Assembly: GCF_040712315.1 (NCBI RefSeq)
Contig: NC_134017.1
Span: forward strand, 18,878,001 to 18,942,000
Length of the DNA stretch: 64,000 nucleotides
Direction of reading: 5' to 3'
DNA from: Castanea sativa
Lineage: Eukaryota > Streptophyta > Magnoliopsida > Fagales > Fagaceae
Position numbers and translations under genes: made by a program. The notes beneath the pieces are model-generated. The model ran no database searches. It had not been told where the DNA came from and worked only from the letters and a program-made list of their open reading frames with translations. Shown in pieces: positions 22,085 to 34,205 of this stretch; position 1 is the stretch's first letter; each line of letters begins with the position of its first letter.

Positions 22085-23721
22085 GGCGTAAATGCACTTT
22101 TAGTTCCTATATTTTGACCCGATTTCTATTTTAGTTCCTACATTTTATTTTTACCACTTTTAGTCCCTAAACCAATTAACGAGTGACATTTAAGTCCTTA
22201 CCGTCACCCAACTAACAGAAAATGCTGACACGACTGACGGAAGAATTAAAATATTATGAAAAATGCCACATCACCCATGCCACATTAGCATACAAATTTA
22301 AAAAATTAATCTATTAATTTTAACTAAATAAAAAAGCAAAAACTAAAATTCACATGAATTAAGATCTAAAAGTTTATTGAACAAGAACATCAAGAACCCC
22401 AACCCAGAAATTCAAAAAAAAAAAAAAAAAAAAACAACAACAACAAAGATCCATTCAACACCAAATTCTCCAGCGAATCGCTAATCCACATGATTTTCAC
22501 AAAGTCCATAATTGAATAACTAATCAGCCAGCAAATCAAACCCATAAACCCAATAAAAAAAACCAATCTCCAACAAACCCAAAAACCTATATTTTCTTAG
22601 GAAACAAACACACACAAAAAAACCCAAAAAATGTATCTCAAATACAAAGGAACAGATCTCCACTGTCTGTTGACGTGCTGGTCTTTGATGTTGATGTACA
22701 GCTTCAAATCTCGAGGCTTTAGCTGTTCGATTTCATCGGAAAAATCAAACACAAAAATTCAAACCAGCAAAAAACCCAGAAAAACACAATCTTCGCTATT
22801 CAAATTACCCAGAAAAACCCAGTAATTTAGTCCCTAAATTACCCAGATCTGCTTATTCATCTTCGCTAATTAAATCGGGAATTTCAGTCTGGATTTTCAA
22901 CACAGCGGAGTGGCGTGCTTGACTTCGGAGGAGAGATTAAGAGAAGGGACTGAGAAATCTTCCTTGGGAGGGAGGCGAGTGTAGATGGTCTGGTTCGAAT
23001 CAAGGCAGATCTGCTCCAAATCCAGAAACAGTGCCATTAGATCTGCTCCATACCCAGAAACGGCGCCATTGGAATTGGTCCAGGTTACCTTGGCGCTGAG
23101 GAAGTTGTCGTCGATGGTTTGGTTAGGATCAAGGCATAGATTGATGTCGTTCGGCAATGCCCTTCTGTATCATTCGCCGGAAGTGAGGACTTGAATGAGA
23201 CGCTAGTAAAGGAAGACAAGCAATTTGTGAGCTTAAACAAAGGAAGAATGGTGATGAGGAGTGAGATTGAGATTGAGAGTGGTTTGCACGAAAGAGTGGG
23301 ATTTATGAATTTGTATTTTTTGCTTACCTGTGAGTCCAAATTGAGAGAGAAAGAAGAGACAGAGAGAGAGAAAGAAACTTTTAGATTTGGGTTGGGTTTC
23401 TTGGTGTTCTTATTCAATAAACTTTTAGATCTTAGTTCATGTGAATTTGAGTTTTTAATTCTGTTTTTAATTTTTTAATTAATTAAAATTAATAAATTAA
23501 TTTTTTAAATTTGTATGCTGACGTGGCATGGGTGATGTGGCATTTTTTATAATATTTTAATTCATCCGTCAGTCACGTCAACATTTTCTGTTAGCTGGGT
23601 GACGGCAAAGACTTAAATGTCGCACGTTAATTGGTTTAGGGACTGAAAGTGGTAAAAATAAAATGTAAGGACCAAAATAAAAATCGGGTCAAAATATAGG
23701 GACTAAAAGTGCATTTACGCC
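22085..23721. mobile_element. Mutator-like element (1.64 kb) with long TIRs
   Basis: It starts GGCGTAAATGCACTTTTAGT and ends with its complement. TIRs extend about 240 bp and include CTGACGG, ACGTGGCATGGGTGATGTGG and TTAGGGACT motifs. The 9-bp flanks TCTTTTTTA (22076-22084) and TTTTTTTTA (23722-23730) match at 8 of 9. The centre (about 22630-23290) is richer in G+C than the surroundings and looks exon-derived. A minus-strand open frame at 22897-23157 contains repeats of NQTI and LEQICLD-like words. I cannot name its source, so this is only a candidate Pack-MULE. Confidence 0.82.
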
Positions 23722-23730
23722 TTTTTTTTA

Positions 23731-24559
23731 CTGGGTAGGCTTGTCCAGTGCTCATATTCTTTTCTTTTCTTTTTTTTCTTTTGCTTTGTTTTGTGTTTTT
23801 TTTTTTAAGATGTGATTTTTTTTAAAATAAATTTAGTTAATTGATTTTTTTTTTGTTTATTACTTTTTTGGTTTTAATTGGGCATCATTTTTTAACAAAG
23901 GTATATGCGTAAATTTATACAAACTCACTTTTTTCATCCTTCCACTTTTCCACTCTTAACCAAACAAAAATGAAGGAAATTAAAATCTTTTTTATTCTCC
24001 CACTATTTTCTATCCTCCCACTATTTTCTAGTCTCTCACTTTTACATCCCTCCAACCAAATAAGCCCTTGATGGTTTCTCTATTTAACCCACTTCTCAGC
24101 AACCATAACATGTACAAGAAAAGGTTTCTTCTTTAATTACTCTCAATTTATTATGCTTCTTTCAATTGTAAAAGATTTCAATATTGCTTGCTCCATCTTT
24201 GGGTGGAAAACAAACAAGCAGATATTTTTGTGTTTTGCTTAGTAATAGAGGTTTTTTATGTTAGTGTCAGGAATAGACCATAAAAGCATCCAAAATTGCC
24301 TATTGCTTTAAACCTAGATTTAGGGTTCCAAACCTATTTCGTAAATAGTTTGTGAGCTTTTTTTTTTTAACTTTAATATTGTTATAATTTGTTTGCTCAA
24401 CATTTCATATAGCTTACAAGATTGAAAAATTCATGAATAAAAGTTAAAAATAAAAAAGAAAAAAGAAAAGAAAAATAATGGAGAAAAAAAACGAATAAAA
24501 AGTCAGTTAAAATTCAAACATTTATTAGAATAGATATTCGTTCGAAAGGACACTATTCA
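23731..24559. other. 3' flank of PMEI4, no gene
   Basis: T-rich intergenic DNA. About 24290-24540 repeats the conserved 3'-flank segment seen beside PMEI1 and PMEI2. Confidence 0.55.
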
Positions 24560-25097
24560 TTAGAAAAGGAGACCTAGAATTTCCTTCACAACAGTGGCGA
24601 ATTGCTTTAGGAATGTGATACTTGCAGTTAACTCTACTACGCCAACGTCGATACAATAATCTAAACCTCCATTAAAAATATCCACAATTCTGCTTGACTC
24701 AGTATAATTCCGCTGATCAAAGTATTGGAGACTCTCTTGGAATTGAATGACACTCGAATTAAATCCATATTCATAGCAAGCTACTCGTGTCTCCCGACTC
24801 TCATCGCTAGTTGCATTATTAAACAATTTAAAAGCATCTGCTTTGGTCTCATTAGCTTTGGTTACGGCTATCTCCAAGGCAATTCTGGAAAGGTTATTAA
24901 GATCTGCAGTAGAGCTACGAGGATCCAACTCCAAAGTTGAGATGCAAACATCAGGAAATTCAGTGTGGTTGCAAGTTGGTTTTACTAGGGACGTAAGCTC
25001 ATTATCGGGCTTTTGCAAAGTGGTGGCTTGAAAGCAAGAGAGAAAGTACAATTTGAATCACCAAGAGGCTGAGAGAAACACCGTATTTTATGGCCAT
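24560..25097 (-). pseudogene. PMEI4, inhibitor gene with one frameshift
   Basis: From ATG 25097 (MAIKYGVSLS) the reading frame gives an intact signal peptide through SSHHFAKA. One extra C in the run AAAGCCCGATAA then throws it into stops near 25010. Dropping back one frame restores the complete mature domain to 24560. That domain has TCNHTEFPDVCIST, RVACYEYGFNSS and LDYCIDVG, so all four cysteines are present. It has one extra residue after the third cysteine and a distinct C-terminus KEILGLLF. A sequencing or assembly error would make this a functional gene. It is the block-B counterpart of PMEI2 and the most diverged of the four. Confidence 0.8.
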
Positions 25098-25152
25098 TTT
25101 CATCAACACAATGGAAAAGCCTATTGTTGAAAGATACAGTATTTGCTATGCC

Positions 25153-25160
25153 TATTTATA
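25153..25160 (-). promoter_or_regulatory. TATA box of PMEI4, inside a MULE target duplication
   Basis: TATAAATA on the minus strand, about 56 bp from the ATG. This is farther than in PMEI2 because of a short leader duplication containing GAAAGATACAG. The 9-bp target duplication of the foldback element (25154-25162) overlaps it. Confidence 0.6.
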
Positions 25161-25328
25161 TTGGATTGAGATCCACTAGAGTTCTTAAATATTCTACCAT
25201 ATAGAGTTCTATTAATCTTAACCATTAATTCATTTATAATAAAAGAACCAGATTTTTCCATATCATTAATCCACTAACAAATCCCTTAAAATGATAGTTT
25301 AAAAAATTAACCACTCATAAATGATAAT

Positions 25329-25842
25329 TGATGGGACTGATGCCTTCAGCTCACATGGACGATGCCATCATTACCAACGAGGTCATCCCCTGGGACGAGC
25401 CAACCAAATGTCTACAACAAGTGATGAAGGCATCCGACCATTCAATACAAGCAATAATATCTCGGGTAGTTACAAATACAACTGTACAAACCGTTGGATG
25501 CCTATTAAAGTCCGCATCATAGGACACAAGGCATTACCAACAGAGGCATTATAGCTACAATAACTGCTACAATGGCTAAATGCTGTGGAAAACATTTAAA
25601 AGGCCCTCACAAGCACCAGCACAAGGTATGAACATCATCCCGAGTAATACTTGTCATAATTCTAGAATACTATTTCACTTTGAATGCTTCCTTATACTGA
25701 CTTTGGCATCAGAGACGTTGTGGCAAGCACCACACCGGTGACCACTCTAAGGGAGTAATCTCATCTTCTTCATAACCACAACGACGAGAATTTGGCTTCA
25801 TCTGAACGCACTCACCGTGACTGACGAATTCGCACTTCATCA
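25329..25842 (+). repeat. 5' LTR of the Tat element
   Basis: It begins TGATGGGACTGATGCC and ends CGCACTTCATCA, with TG/CA ends. About 514 bp. It has TTTAAAAGG where the 3' LTR has TATAAAC, the probable TATA region. Confidence 0.9.
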
Positions 25843-25843
25843 G

Positions 25844-25863
25844 TTTGACGTCGTCTGTGGGAA
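25844..25863 (+). promoter_or_regulatory. Primer-binding site candidate
   Basis: TTTGACGTCGTCTGTGGGAA lies directly after the 5' LTR. It resembles the TGGCGCCGTCTGTGGGAA type seen in plant Tat elements, with substitutions mostly explainable as C-to-T or G-to-A decay. Confidence 0.55.
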
Positions 25864-25920
25864 ACGGCATTTTCGTACTCATATTCGAAAACGTAGTTTC
25901 TACCAATTTTAATATTCAGA

Positions 25921-27117
25921 TGGAGTCTAACCAGGATACAACAGCCTTAGCTCAGCAAGTCCAAGCTTTTGTGGCCACTGTCGAAGAGCTCACCAGGCAG
26001 AATCAAGAAATGAGGCCACGGCTTCAACAGAAGGAGAACAGGTCCAAAGACTGCCAGGAGGATGAGGGAGATAGCCATGGAAGAAGTGACCGCCAAAGGC
26101 CCACAACTCCAAACGAGCAGAACTCTAATCTCCTTCGAGAGATGAGGAAGGAGATGGACAAGCTGAGAAATGTTATTAAAGAGAAAACAGACTGAAGCTT
26201 GGATAGAATGGTCAGAGCAACAGACTCTCCCTTCACTACAGCGGTCTTGGAACGCCCAATACCCCCAAAATTTTAGTTGCCTCAGCTTGAACCGTTTGAC
26301 GAGCTTAAGGACCCCCAGGATCACCTCAACACCTTCAATACGACATTAGGCCTCCAACAGCCTCTCGACAAAATACTGTCTCGTTCCTTCCCTACTACTC
26401 TTAAAAGGGCTGCAAGGGAGTGGTTCACAAAGTTGCTTATTTCGTCCATCAAGAATTTTGAACAGTTAAGCAACGCCTTTCTACGCCACTTCGTCGGAGG
26501 ACAACGCCTTAAAAGGCCAGCAAACCATCTACTCACTATCAGACAGGGGGAGAAAGAAACCTTGCGGTCCTATGTACATGAAACGCTTTACCCGAGAAAC
26601 CCTGGAGGTAGACGACGCTGACAACAAAGTGCAATTGACGACCTTTAAAGCAGGGCTGAAGTCTAGAGGGTTTGTGGTTTCTCTTGCAAAGAATCCACCT
26701 AAGACGATGACAAAAATGCTCCTGAAAGCGTAAAAGTATATGAATGCTGAAGATGCATTAGCAGCTATAATAGATGAAGAAAAGCCAGGAAATGAGGGAA
26801 AGAGAGAAGACGATCATAGGGGACAAAAAAGGTAGCGTCCAGGTCGTCAAAACAGTGATGGAGATAGACAAAAAGACGAAAAAACCCCTCAAATGGTAAA
26901 ATTCACCCCTCTAATTATGCCTGTTGACAAAATTTTGACGCAGATTAAGGATAAGCATTACCTCAAATGGCCAAGACCATTGCATTCGTCCCCTAATGTC
27001 CGAGACAAGAAGAAGTACTACCGGTTTCACAAGGATCATGGTCATTACACTAAAGACTGTCGAGATCTGAAAGAGCAGGTTGAGGAGTTAATACGGAAAG
27101 GAAAACTACAAAAGTAA
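25921..27117 (+). pseudogene. Retrotransposon gag remnant
   Basis: It starts near MESNQDTTALAQQVQAF, followed by a coiled-coil-like charged stretch. Then comes a gag core, with LKRAAREWFTKLL, IKNFEQLSNAFLRHFVG and RQGEKETLRSYV, before a frameshift near 26570-26590 and further stops (26193, 26272, 26731, 26833). The C-terminal knuckle reads [15 protein letters not shown]. The first Cys usual in this family is a Tyr here. Role: capsid of the retrotransposon particle, no longer producible intact. Confidence 0.85.
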
Positions 27118-27300
27118 GTGAAGAAAGGGGAATCTGGCGGATTCAGGGATGGTAACAAAAACCATCGTGAGCCCACACCCAGAGACGAAGATAATACATC
27201 TCAACCTCCACAGAACGTGATCAGAGAGATAAAGACAATCGCAAGGGTGCCATCCGCAGGAGGGTCGTTCAGATCCCTCAGGAAAGTATATCAGAGGTAG

Positions 27301-27507
27301 GTGAACAGTGTCCACATGATACCCTCATTCAAGCAGAGACAGATGGGTCAGGACATGTCCTTCAACGAGGAAGACGCAAGGGGAGTGAAGCAGCCTCATA
27401 ACGACCCCTTAGTCATAATGCTCACAATAGAAGGATCCAACACCAAAAGGATTCTCGTAGACAATGGTAGCTCCGCAGACATCATTTACCTTCCCGCTTT
27501 TCAGTAG
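27301..27507 (+). pseudogene. Retrotransposon aspartic protease remnant
   Basis: The segment carries [15 protein letters not shown] and the active-site motif [10 protein letters not shown] (D-N-G-S, the form common in Tat-type plant elements) before a stop after PAFQ. The preceding linker (27118-27300) is basic and polar. A frameshift near 27560 and a stop near 27620 separate it from the polymerase region. Confidence 0.8.
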
Positions 27508-27628
27508 CTGAAGCTAGATCCAGGAAGGCTGCGGCCATTCGACTCCCCCCTTGTCAATTTTAGTGGAGACAGTGTATCCCAAAGGCATAATGATATTGAC
27601 AGTAACAGTAAGGACTTACCCGAGGTAG

Positions 27629-29340
27629 TTGACCCGTCAGTTAGACTTCTTGGTGGTAGACTGCCCCTTGTCTTACAATGTGATCATTGGAAGGCCAACA
27701 CTTAACCAATGGAAGGCAACCACGTCCACCTATTACCTGAAGGTAAAATTCCCAACTGAGAACGGTGTTGATAAGGTGAAAGGAGATCAGGTCCTAGCCA
27801 GGGAATGTTATCAGGCCGTGTTGGCTACAAAGGAGAACCATACATGGACGACTGAGGAGAAAGAAAAAGATAAAGTAGAAGCCTTGGAAATAGTGGAACT
27901 GGTTGAAGGAGAAATATCTAAGACGACAAGGATAGGGAAGACCATAAGTCCCGAGATGAGGATAAAGCTCGTCCAATTCCTCAGAGAAAACTTGGACGTC
28001 TTCGCATGGAGTCACGAGGACATGCCTGGTATATCCCCTAGAGTCATCTAGCATAAACTGAATGTGGATCCTGAGAAAAAGCCTGTCCAACAAAGATGAC
28101 GAGTCTTCGCCCCCAAACGAAACCAGGCAATCACAGACAAGGTCAACAAGCTGTTGTTAGCAGGTTTTATTCGGGAGGTTTACAATCCTAATTGGCTCAC
28201 CAACGTCGTGCTGATGAAGAAAGCAAATGGGAAATGGAGAATGTCCGTGGATTTCACAGACCTGAACAAAGCTTACCCGAAGGACAGTTTCCCACTGCCA
28301 AGGATAGACCAGCTGGTGGATTCGACAGTCGGGCACAAGTTACTGACATTCATGGATGCTTTTTCAGGGTACAACCAGATAAAAATGGCTGAAGAAGATC
28401 AAGAAAAAACTACTTTCGTCACAAGTCAAGGGCTTTATTGTTATAAAGTGATGCCCTTTGGGCTAAAGAACACAGGAGTAACCTATCAGAGGTTAGTGAA
28501 CAAGATGTTCAGTAAGCAAATTGGCAGGAACATAGAGGTGTATGTGGATGACATGCTCGTCAAAAGTAACTAAGTAAGGAAGAACTGGCACATCTAGACA
28601 ACCCGAAGGAGACATTTGCCACCCTCAGAGAATACCAGATGAAGTTAAATCCCAACAAGTGCACCTTCTGTGTAGCCTCAGGGAAGTTCTTGGGATTCAT
28701 GGTGTCCCAAAGGGGAATAGAAGCCAACCCGGAGAAAGTACAGGCCATACTCAACATGACCTCACCTAAGACTGTCAAGGAAGTCCAAAAGCTCACAGGA
28801 AGGGTTGCAGCACTCAATAGGTTCGTCTCAAAAGCAACGGACAAATGTTTACCCTTCTTCAAGATGCTGAAGCAAGCGTTCGCTTGGACAGACAAGTGCG
28901 AGGCAGCGTTTCAAGAACTTAAACGTTACCTCAGCAATCCACCCCTCCTGAGTCCACCCAAGGAATGGGAAGACTTATATTTATATCTGGCAGTATCCGC
29001 CACGGCCGTAAGCGCAACCCTGATTCGAGAAGAGGGCAAGATGCAACTCCCGTTTTACTATGTAAATCAAGCTTTCAAAGGTGCAGAGGCCAGGTACCTA
29101 AGAATCGAAAAGATTGCATTCGCATTAATAGTCGCCTCGCACAAATTGCGACCGTATTTTCAAGCGAACCCCATCCTGGTAATGATGGACCAACCCATCA
29201 ACAAGTCCATACACAAGCCTAAAGCAGCAAGGAGAATGGTCCAGTGGGCAATCGAACTTAGTCAGTTTGACATTAGGTACTAGCCTAGGACAACCATTAA
29301 AGCACAAGCCCTGGCGGATTTCATTGCCGAGTTTACTTTC
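27629..29340 (+). pseudogene. Reverse transcriptase and RNase H remnant
   Basis: The leading part 27629-28048 includes [14 protein letters not shown] and [16 protein letters not shown]. Polymerase motifs follow: GKWRMSVDFTDLNKAYPKDS, LTFMDAFSGYNQI, GLKNTGVTYQRLV and the catalytic YVDDMLVKS at about 28540-28568. A one-base frameshift follows. RNase H continues at 28639-29283 with LGFMVSQRGIEANPEK, LTGRVAALNRFVSK and FYYVNQAFKGAEARY. Stops at 28049, 28099, 28572 and 29281 make it inactive. Confidence 0.9.
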
Positions 29341-29780
29341 CCTAATGAGGACAACCTCACTGAAGAGGGCAAATGGTGGACAATACATACCGACGGTTCG
29401 TCAGCCTAAAAGAGGGGGGGAGTAGGGGTCATCATAAGCACTCCTAACGGAGAGGTACTCAAGTATGGAGTTCAACTGAAATTCTCAGCCACCAATAACG
29501 AGGCCGAGTATGAAGGGATACTGATGGGATTGAGGCTTGGAAAAGCACTCGGAGCTAAGAACCTATTAGTCCAAAGTGATTCAAAACTGGTGATTGGGCA
29601 GATCAAGGAAGAATATGAAGCAAAAGAGGAAAGAATGCAGAAATACCTCAGGTTGACGAAGCATTTGATTTAGGAATTTGATAAAGTTGAGTTTACACAA
29701 ATCCCAAGAAGCCAAAACGTCCTAGCGGACGAAGTTGCAAAGATGGCATCATCAGAGGAAGGAACGACGAATGCAGACTT
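29341..29780 (+). pseudogene. Second (archaeal-type) RNase H remnant
   Basis: It contains TIHTDGSSA, a stop, then GGVGVIISTPNGE, NNEAEYEGILMGLRL, LLVQSDSKLVIGQI and NVLADEVAKMAS. The D-E-D pattern (HTDG, NEAEYEG, QSDSKL) is that of the additional RNase H that marks Tat-lineage gypsy elements. Stops occur at about 29407 and 29671. Confidence 0.85.
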
Positions 29781-29839
29781 GATGCTGGAAATCCAGAAAC
29801 ACCCCAGCATTAAGGAGATCCCTACATTTGCAATCTAGA

Positions 29840-31083
29840 GCACAAGTAGCTGGATGACATCAATCATGTCCTTCCTTCAGGATGGGCACCTCCCTCAAGA
29901 CATCGAAGAGGCCAAGAAGGTTAGGAAAAGAGCAGCCAGGTTCACAATCCTGAACGACGCTCTGTACAAGAGAGGTTTTTCCATGCCTTACTTAAAGTGC
30001 GTGGACGAAGAAGAAGCAAAATATATCCTAAAGGAGATCCATGAAGGAATTTGTGGAGACCAAGCAGGCCCCAGGTCCCTAGTAAGTAAAGTTATTAGAA
30101 CAGGTTATTTCTGGCCTACAATGCAGGTAAACGCAAGGGAGCTCGTCAAGAGGTGTGACAAATGTCAAAGTTTTGGGAATGTCCAACGCCTTTCAGCAGA
30201 GAAGTTGACGACGATATCCTCCCCCTAGCCGTTTGCACAATGGGGAATTGACATCGTCGATCCACTACCTCAAAGTAAAGGATATGTAAGATTCCTGCTA
30301 GTCGCCATTGATTACTTCACAAAGTGGGTCGAAGCAGAGGCTTTAGCAACCATCACAGAGGCCAGAATCCAGAATTTCGTATGGAAGAACATAATATGTA
30401 GGTTCGGGATTCCACGGACGATCATATCAGATAATGGGCGGCAATTCGACAACCAAAACTTCTGAGATTTCTGTTCAGGACTAGGAATCAAGAACCAATT
30501 CTCATCGCTGGGGCATCCACAGGCAAACAGACAGACAGAGGTGACGAATTGGTCACTACTCAAGATCATCAAGGCTAAGCTAGACGATGCGAAGGGCGCT
30601 TGGCCTAAAGAGTTGCCCAATGTACTATTGGCTTATAGGTCTATAGCAAGAACCCTAACAGGAGAAACCTCTTTTAAACTCACCTATGGCACCTAAGCAG
30701 TCATCCCGGTCGAGGTGGGAATAACTAGCATGAGGCGTGAAATGTTCCACTAGGAGAGTAATGACGACCAGCTACGAGTCAACCTGGATTGTTTAGATGA
30801 GGTAAGAGAGAGCCTCTGAGAAGATGACGAAGTACCAGTAGAAGATGGCCGAATACTACAATAAGAGAGTGAAGCTCAAATGACTTGACATAGGAGACCT
30901 TGTCTTACGTAAGGTCACCCCAGCAACCAGAGACTCTACTCAAGGAAAACTCGGCCCCACATGGGAAGGTCCCTATAAGGTCGTCCATTATTCCAGACAA
31001 GGCAGCTACCATCTGGAAACCCTTGACGGACGGAGACTCCCACGACCATTGAACATTGAGCACTTGAAGAAATACCACCAATA
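29840..31083 (+). pseudogene. Integrase remnant
   Basis: An HHCC-like head (HEGICGDQAG, GYFWPTM, CDKCQSFG) is followed by a core with WGIDIVDPLPQSKG, RTIISDNGRQFD and HPQANRQTEVTN, consistent with the DDE triad. A C-terminal part ends in HLETLDGRRLPRP and NIEHLKKYH at about 31080. Stops at 30226, 30463, 30694 and 30751, and a shift near 30800, disable it. Confidence 0.85.
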
Positions 31084-31719
31084 GATGTAACAAATGATTG
31101 TATTCATTCTCGAAAGCAATAAAAAGAATTATTCAAACAAATGTTTTAATGTGTGTAGGTTTTATAAAGCGAAAGTCACCCAAAAATAGCTAAGTAATAA
31201 GATTCCGCCTAGACGGAAGTAAATTACTGATGAAGCCAAGAGATTAACAAGATCCCTAAAAGGGTGTAAGTCGCAACAAATCCAAAAAATGGCTAAGTAA
31301 CAAGATTCCGCTTAGATGGATGTAAGTTACCGATGAAGTCAGAAGAAGTGACAGAGACTCCACCTAGACAGAAGTAAGTTACTCAAAAAGGGAAAGATCC
31401 CGTCCAGGCTAATGTGAGTCATTAACGAGACCAATATATGATAAGGTACCGACGCAAGAAGAAAAAGGAACAAAAGGTACAACGAGAAAACTTGGAAAAC
31501 AAAGATTTATGCAAGTAAGTATGCAATCATGAATGAAATCAAGAGCCCAAAAAATAAAGGGCCAGTACCATTACTTTAACATTAAAATTAGAAGCCCATA
31601 AATGCTAGGCTAGCGGCACTGTTTTTAAACTAAAGATATTGTTCTGTTAATATAACTAAAAGCCCAAAATACACAGAGCAGTAAAGAAAAAAAAAACAAC
31701 AATTGAACTTGGAGCAGGG
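31084..31719 (+). other. Untranslated spacer of the Tat element
   Basis: No open frame. It contains irregular repeats of AAGTTACYGATGAAG-like and GATTCCGCYTAGA-like words at about 31200-31420, a degenerate tandem structure with a period near 70-120 bp. Confidence 0.55.
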
Positions 31720-33760
31720 TCAAATGTTCGCAGCTGTATCTTCACCATCTAAAAGGGGCACAAGAGTATCCCTAGGAACATCTTTAGAAGATGTAGATTG
31801 AGCAACCTTGTCTACCTCCATCTCAAGGTCGACCACTTCCATATCGAGGCTCTCAAGGTCTACTCTAGTAGGGTGCTTCATCATGTACCGACAAAGAAGC
31901 TCAAAACCCTTAAAGTACCAACGGATGAGCACGGAGTTGTACTCCTCAGTCTGCTGGAAGCTCTCGACGGCTTTGGCAGCAATAACCTTCAGCTTCTCCT
32001 GAGCAGCAGATAGTTGTTCATCCTTCTCTAGAATGAGCTGCCTTTCCACCCTGAGATCATCTTCAAGAGTTTTAACCTTCTCCTTGGCAAAGTTGGCCTC
32101 GTCCATAGAGGAGATTAAATCCTTCTTCAACTTAGAATTCTCCACCTCTAGGGCCTCTATCCTAGACGTTGACGAAGTAACCTTTGCATCCTAAGCGAGG
32201 TACTCAGAGGTGATGTGAAGACTCTCCCCGAGCACCTGAAAATAAGCCTATGTCAAGAAACAACACGAAAGGATGAAAAAGATAAAGTCATACAAATATA
32301 GTACCTAAACAAGCTCGTGGAGATGATGACCCACGACTTCGTTTGTCGATATTCCAGAGAACATCTTCATATCGTCAACAGTAAAAACGTCTTGCACCTG
32401 AGCTTGAGCCACCTCAGCATCGTCCCAAACTCTAGAAGACCAGGAGTCGACTTTCTCCTTCTGCTTATCCCCGGTCCTCTGCCTTTTAGTCCGTTGAGAA
32501 GGAATCTCCTCAACTGAAACAACTGGAGAAGCCGTCCTCACCGATTCAGCAGCAGGAGTCAACGGCGTGGCCGTAATGACGGGGGTCCCCTTTTCCATCA
32601 CTTGTACCCCCCTCGTCCTGAGCTTGGACAAAGGCTCATTCTTCTTAGCCCTCATCTGGGCGTACATTCCCTGTTTGAATTTTGTAGTCATTCCTACAAA
32701 AGGAAAACACTAAAAAAAAAATGATAGCAACACGATCAATAAGGACGAGCCTAATACTTACTCTTTTTCTCTTCTATTTCCAAATTTCGCAGGACGTAAG
32801 CAAATGGTTCGAGACCAAGACAATACATTCCAAGAGTCCGAGGATCTACCAGGTCGTCAAAATCCTCGATCGTCTTGGCGTATTTGATCGCTTTCTCAAC
32901 CCGATCCTTGTACCTGCTTTTGAGCTTAGGTCGTCTCTTAACTGCATAAAACAACGGGCATAAGCGTTAAGTGACAATAAGTAAACAGAAAGCTGAAAGG
33001 TTGGGAAGAATAATGACGCACCTAAATTCGGGGTACTCCACCGACGAAGCAGCCTTGGGAGATCACCCCAAACCTCGTTAAAGGGAGTTTCCCAATCGTC
33101 CCCAGACACGAAAAAGAATCGAGACTTCCAATATCTAAATGACGAGGGCAAATCCCGGACAATCCTAGTCCTTCTTTACCATGGCACCAGTTCATAATAC
33201 CCATGTTCTTTAGATGCTTTTAGACGATACAGGTAAACGAGCTCGTCCACCCTAATCATGTCTCCATTTGTAGCAGCCAGCCATATCCCCATACAACCGA
33301 CCACTAGGCAGACAAACCCTAACCCTAGCCAGGAATTGAAATCTATCCTTGAACCTAGAAAGTGTATCTCCGTCTAGACTACACACGCTCTCGAGAGCAT
33401 GGAAAGCCCTAACCTCTCGAGGAGTAGAAACGGCAGTATCCCCTTCTACAGGTCTGTCACTAGACAATAACCCAGTCTCTAATTCATTTGACCTCACCTC
33501 TGACATCACTCCCCTTTCCTTTACCAAATCCTTAAACCAACTAATTGATTGATGTAACAACAGTAGCAGATCACCCAATGCTACACTCAACCCGCTACCC
33601 TCTAATACAAGTTTCTCAAGGTAAGGGAAAACTCCTAAAGACCCCCCTAAATGAGCAAAAAGGAAAGAAACATAGGGACAAAGGGTCCAAACCTCAGAGC
33701 TGCTAAGCATAGGACTCAAGAAAAGAAAAAGTGGGAATCCTAAGAAGACCAGAAATCACC
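31720..33760 (-). pseudogene. Antisense additional ORF (aORF), multi-exon, decayed
   Basis: On the minus strand several open segments read as one protein. 33252-33719 has ALESVCSLDGDTLSRFKDRF and GDMAGCYKW. About 33060-33150 has YWKSRFFFVSGDDWETPF. 32751-32954 has RYKDRVEKAIKYAKTIEDFD. 32305-32691 has SQRTKRQRTG. 31720-32235 has a coiled coil (ENSKLKKDLI, EKVKTLEDDLRVERQL). Candidate introns with GT-AG ends are 32695-32761 and 32236-32304. The second joins two segments in frame, the upstream one ending in a TAG that was probably CAG. The first does not keep frame by my count. The family is a plant transposon protein of unknown function. Antisense ORFs at this place are known in Tat-lineage elements. 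Confidence 0.7.
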
Positions 33761-34205
33761 AGAAAGCCAAAGATAAATCAGAATTTGTTATAGAAAATAT
33801 ACACTTAAAGAAAGAAAAATAAAGAGTAGAGCCATACCTCAAGGAACAGCGGATAGAGGATGCGAAACACAGAAGGTTCACGGCGACAATGGCAGCACAG
33901 GGTCAGTGGTGGCAACTTGGAAAACTCAGAGCAAAAAAGAATAAAAGAAAAAGGGTAAAGAAGAAGTAAGGAAGTTTAAAAAGCTAGACCTAGACACCAA
34001 AAACTGAAAAACCAGCGAGAAAACCAAGAGTCACAATGGAAGCATTAAAATCGCTCCACTCGTGACGTGCCACGTGGCCACAACGCACGAAACACCACCA
34101 CTACACCTTAAATGCGGAACGAAATCCTAAAAGCCACAGAAAACTTTTAGACTTCCAATGGTCATTTTGACACACTACGATGACCACGGAACTTAAGGGG
34201 GCAAC

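Noticed and set aside
25321..25554. Small plus-strand ORFs at 25321 and 34180
   Set aside because: They lie in the LTRs and are repeated in both, so they are not genes.
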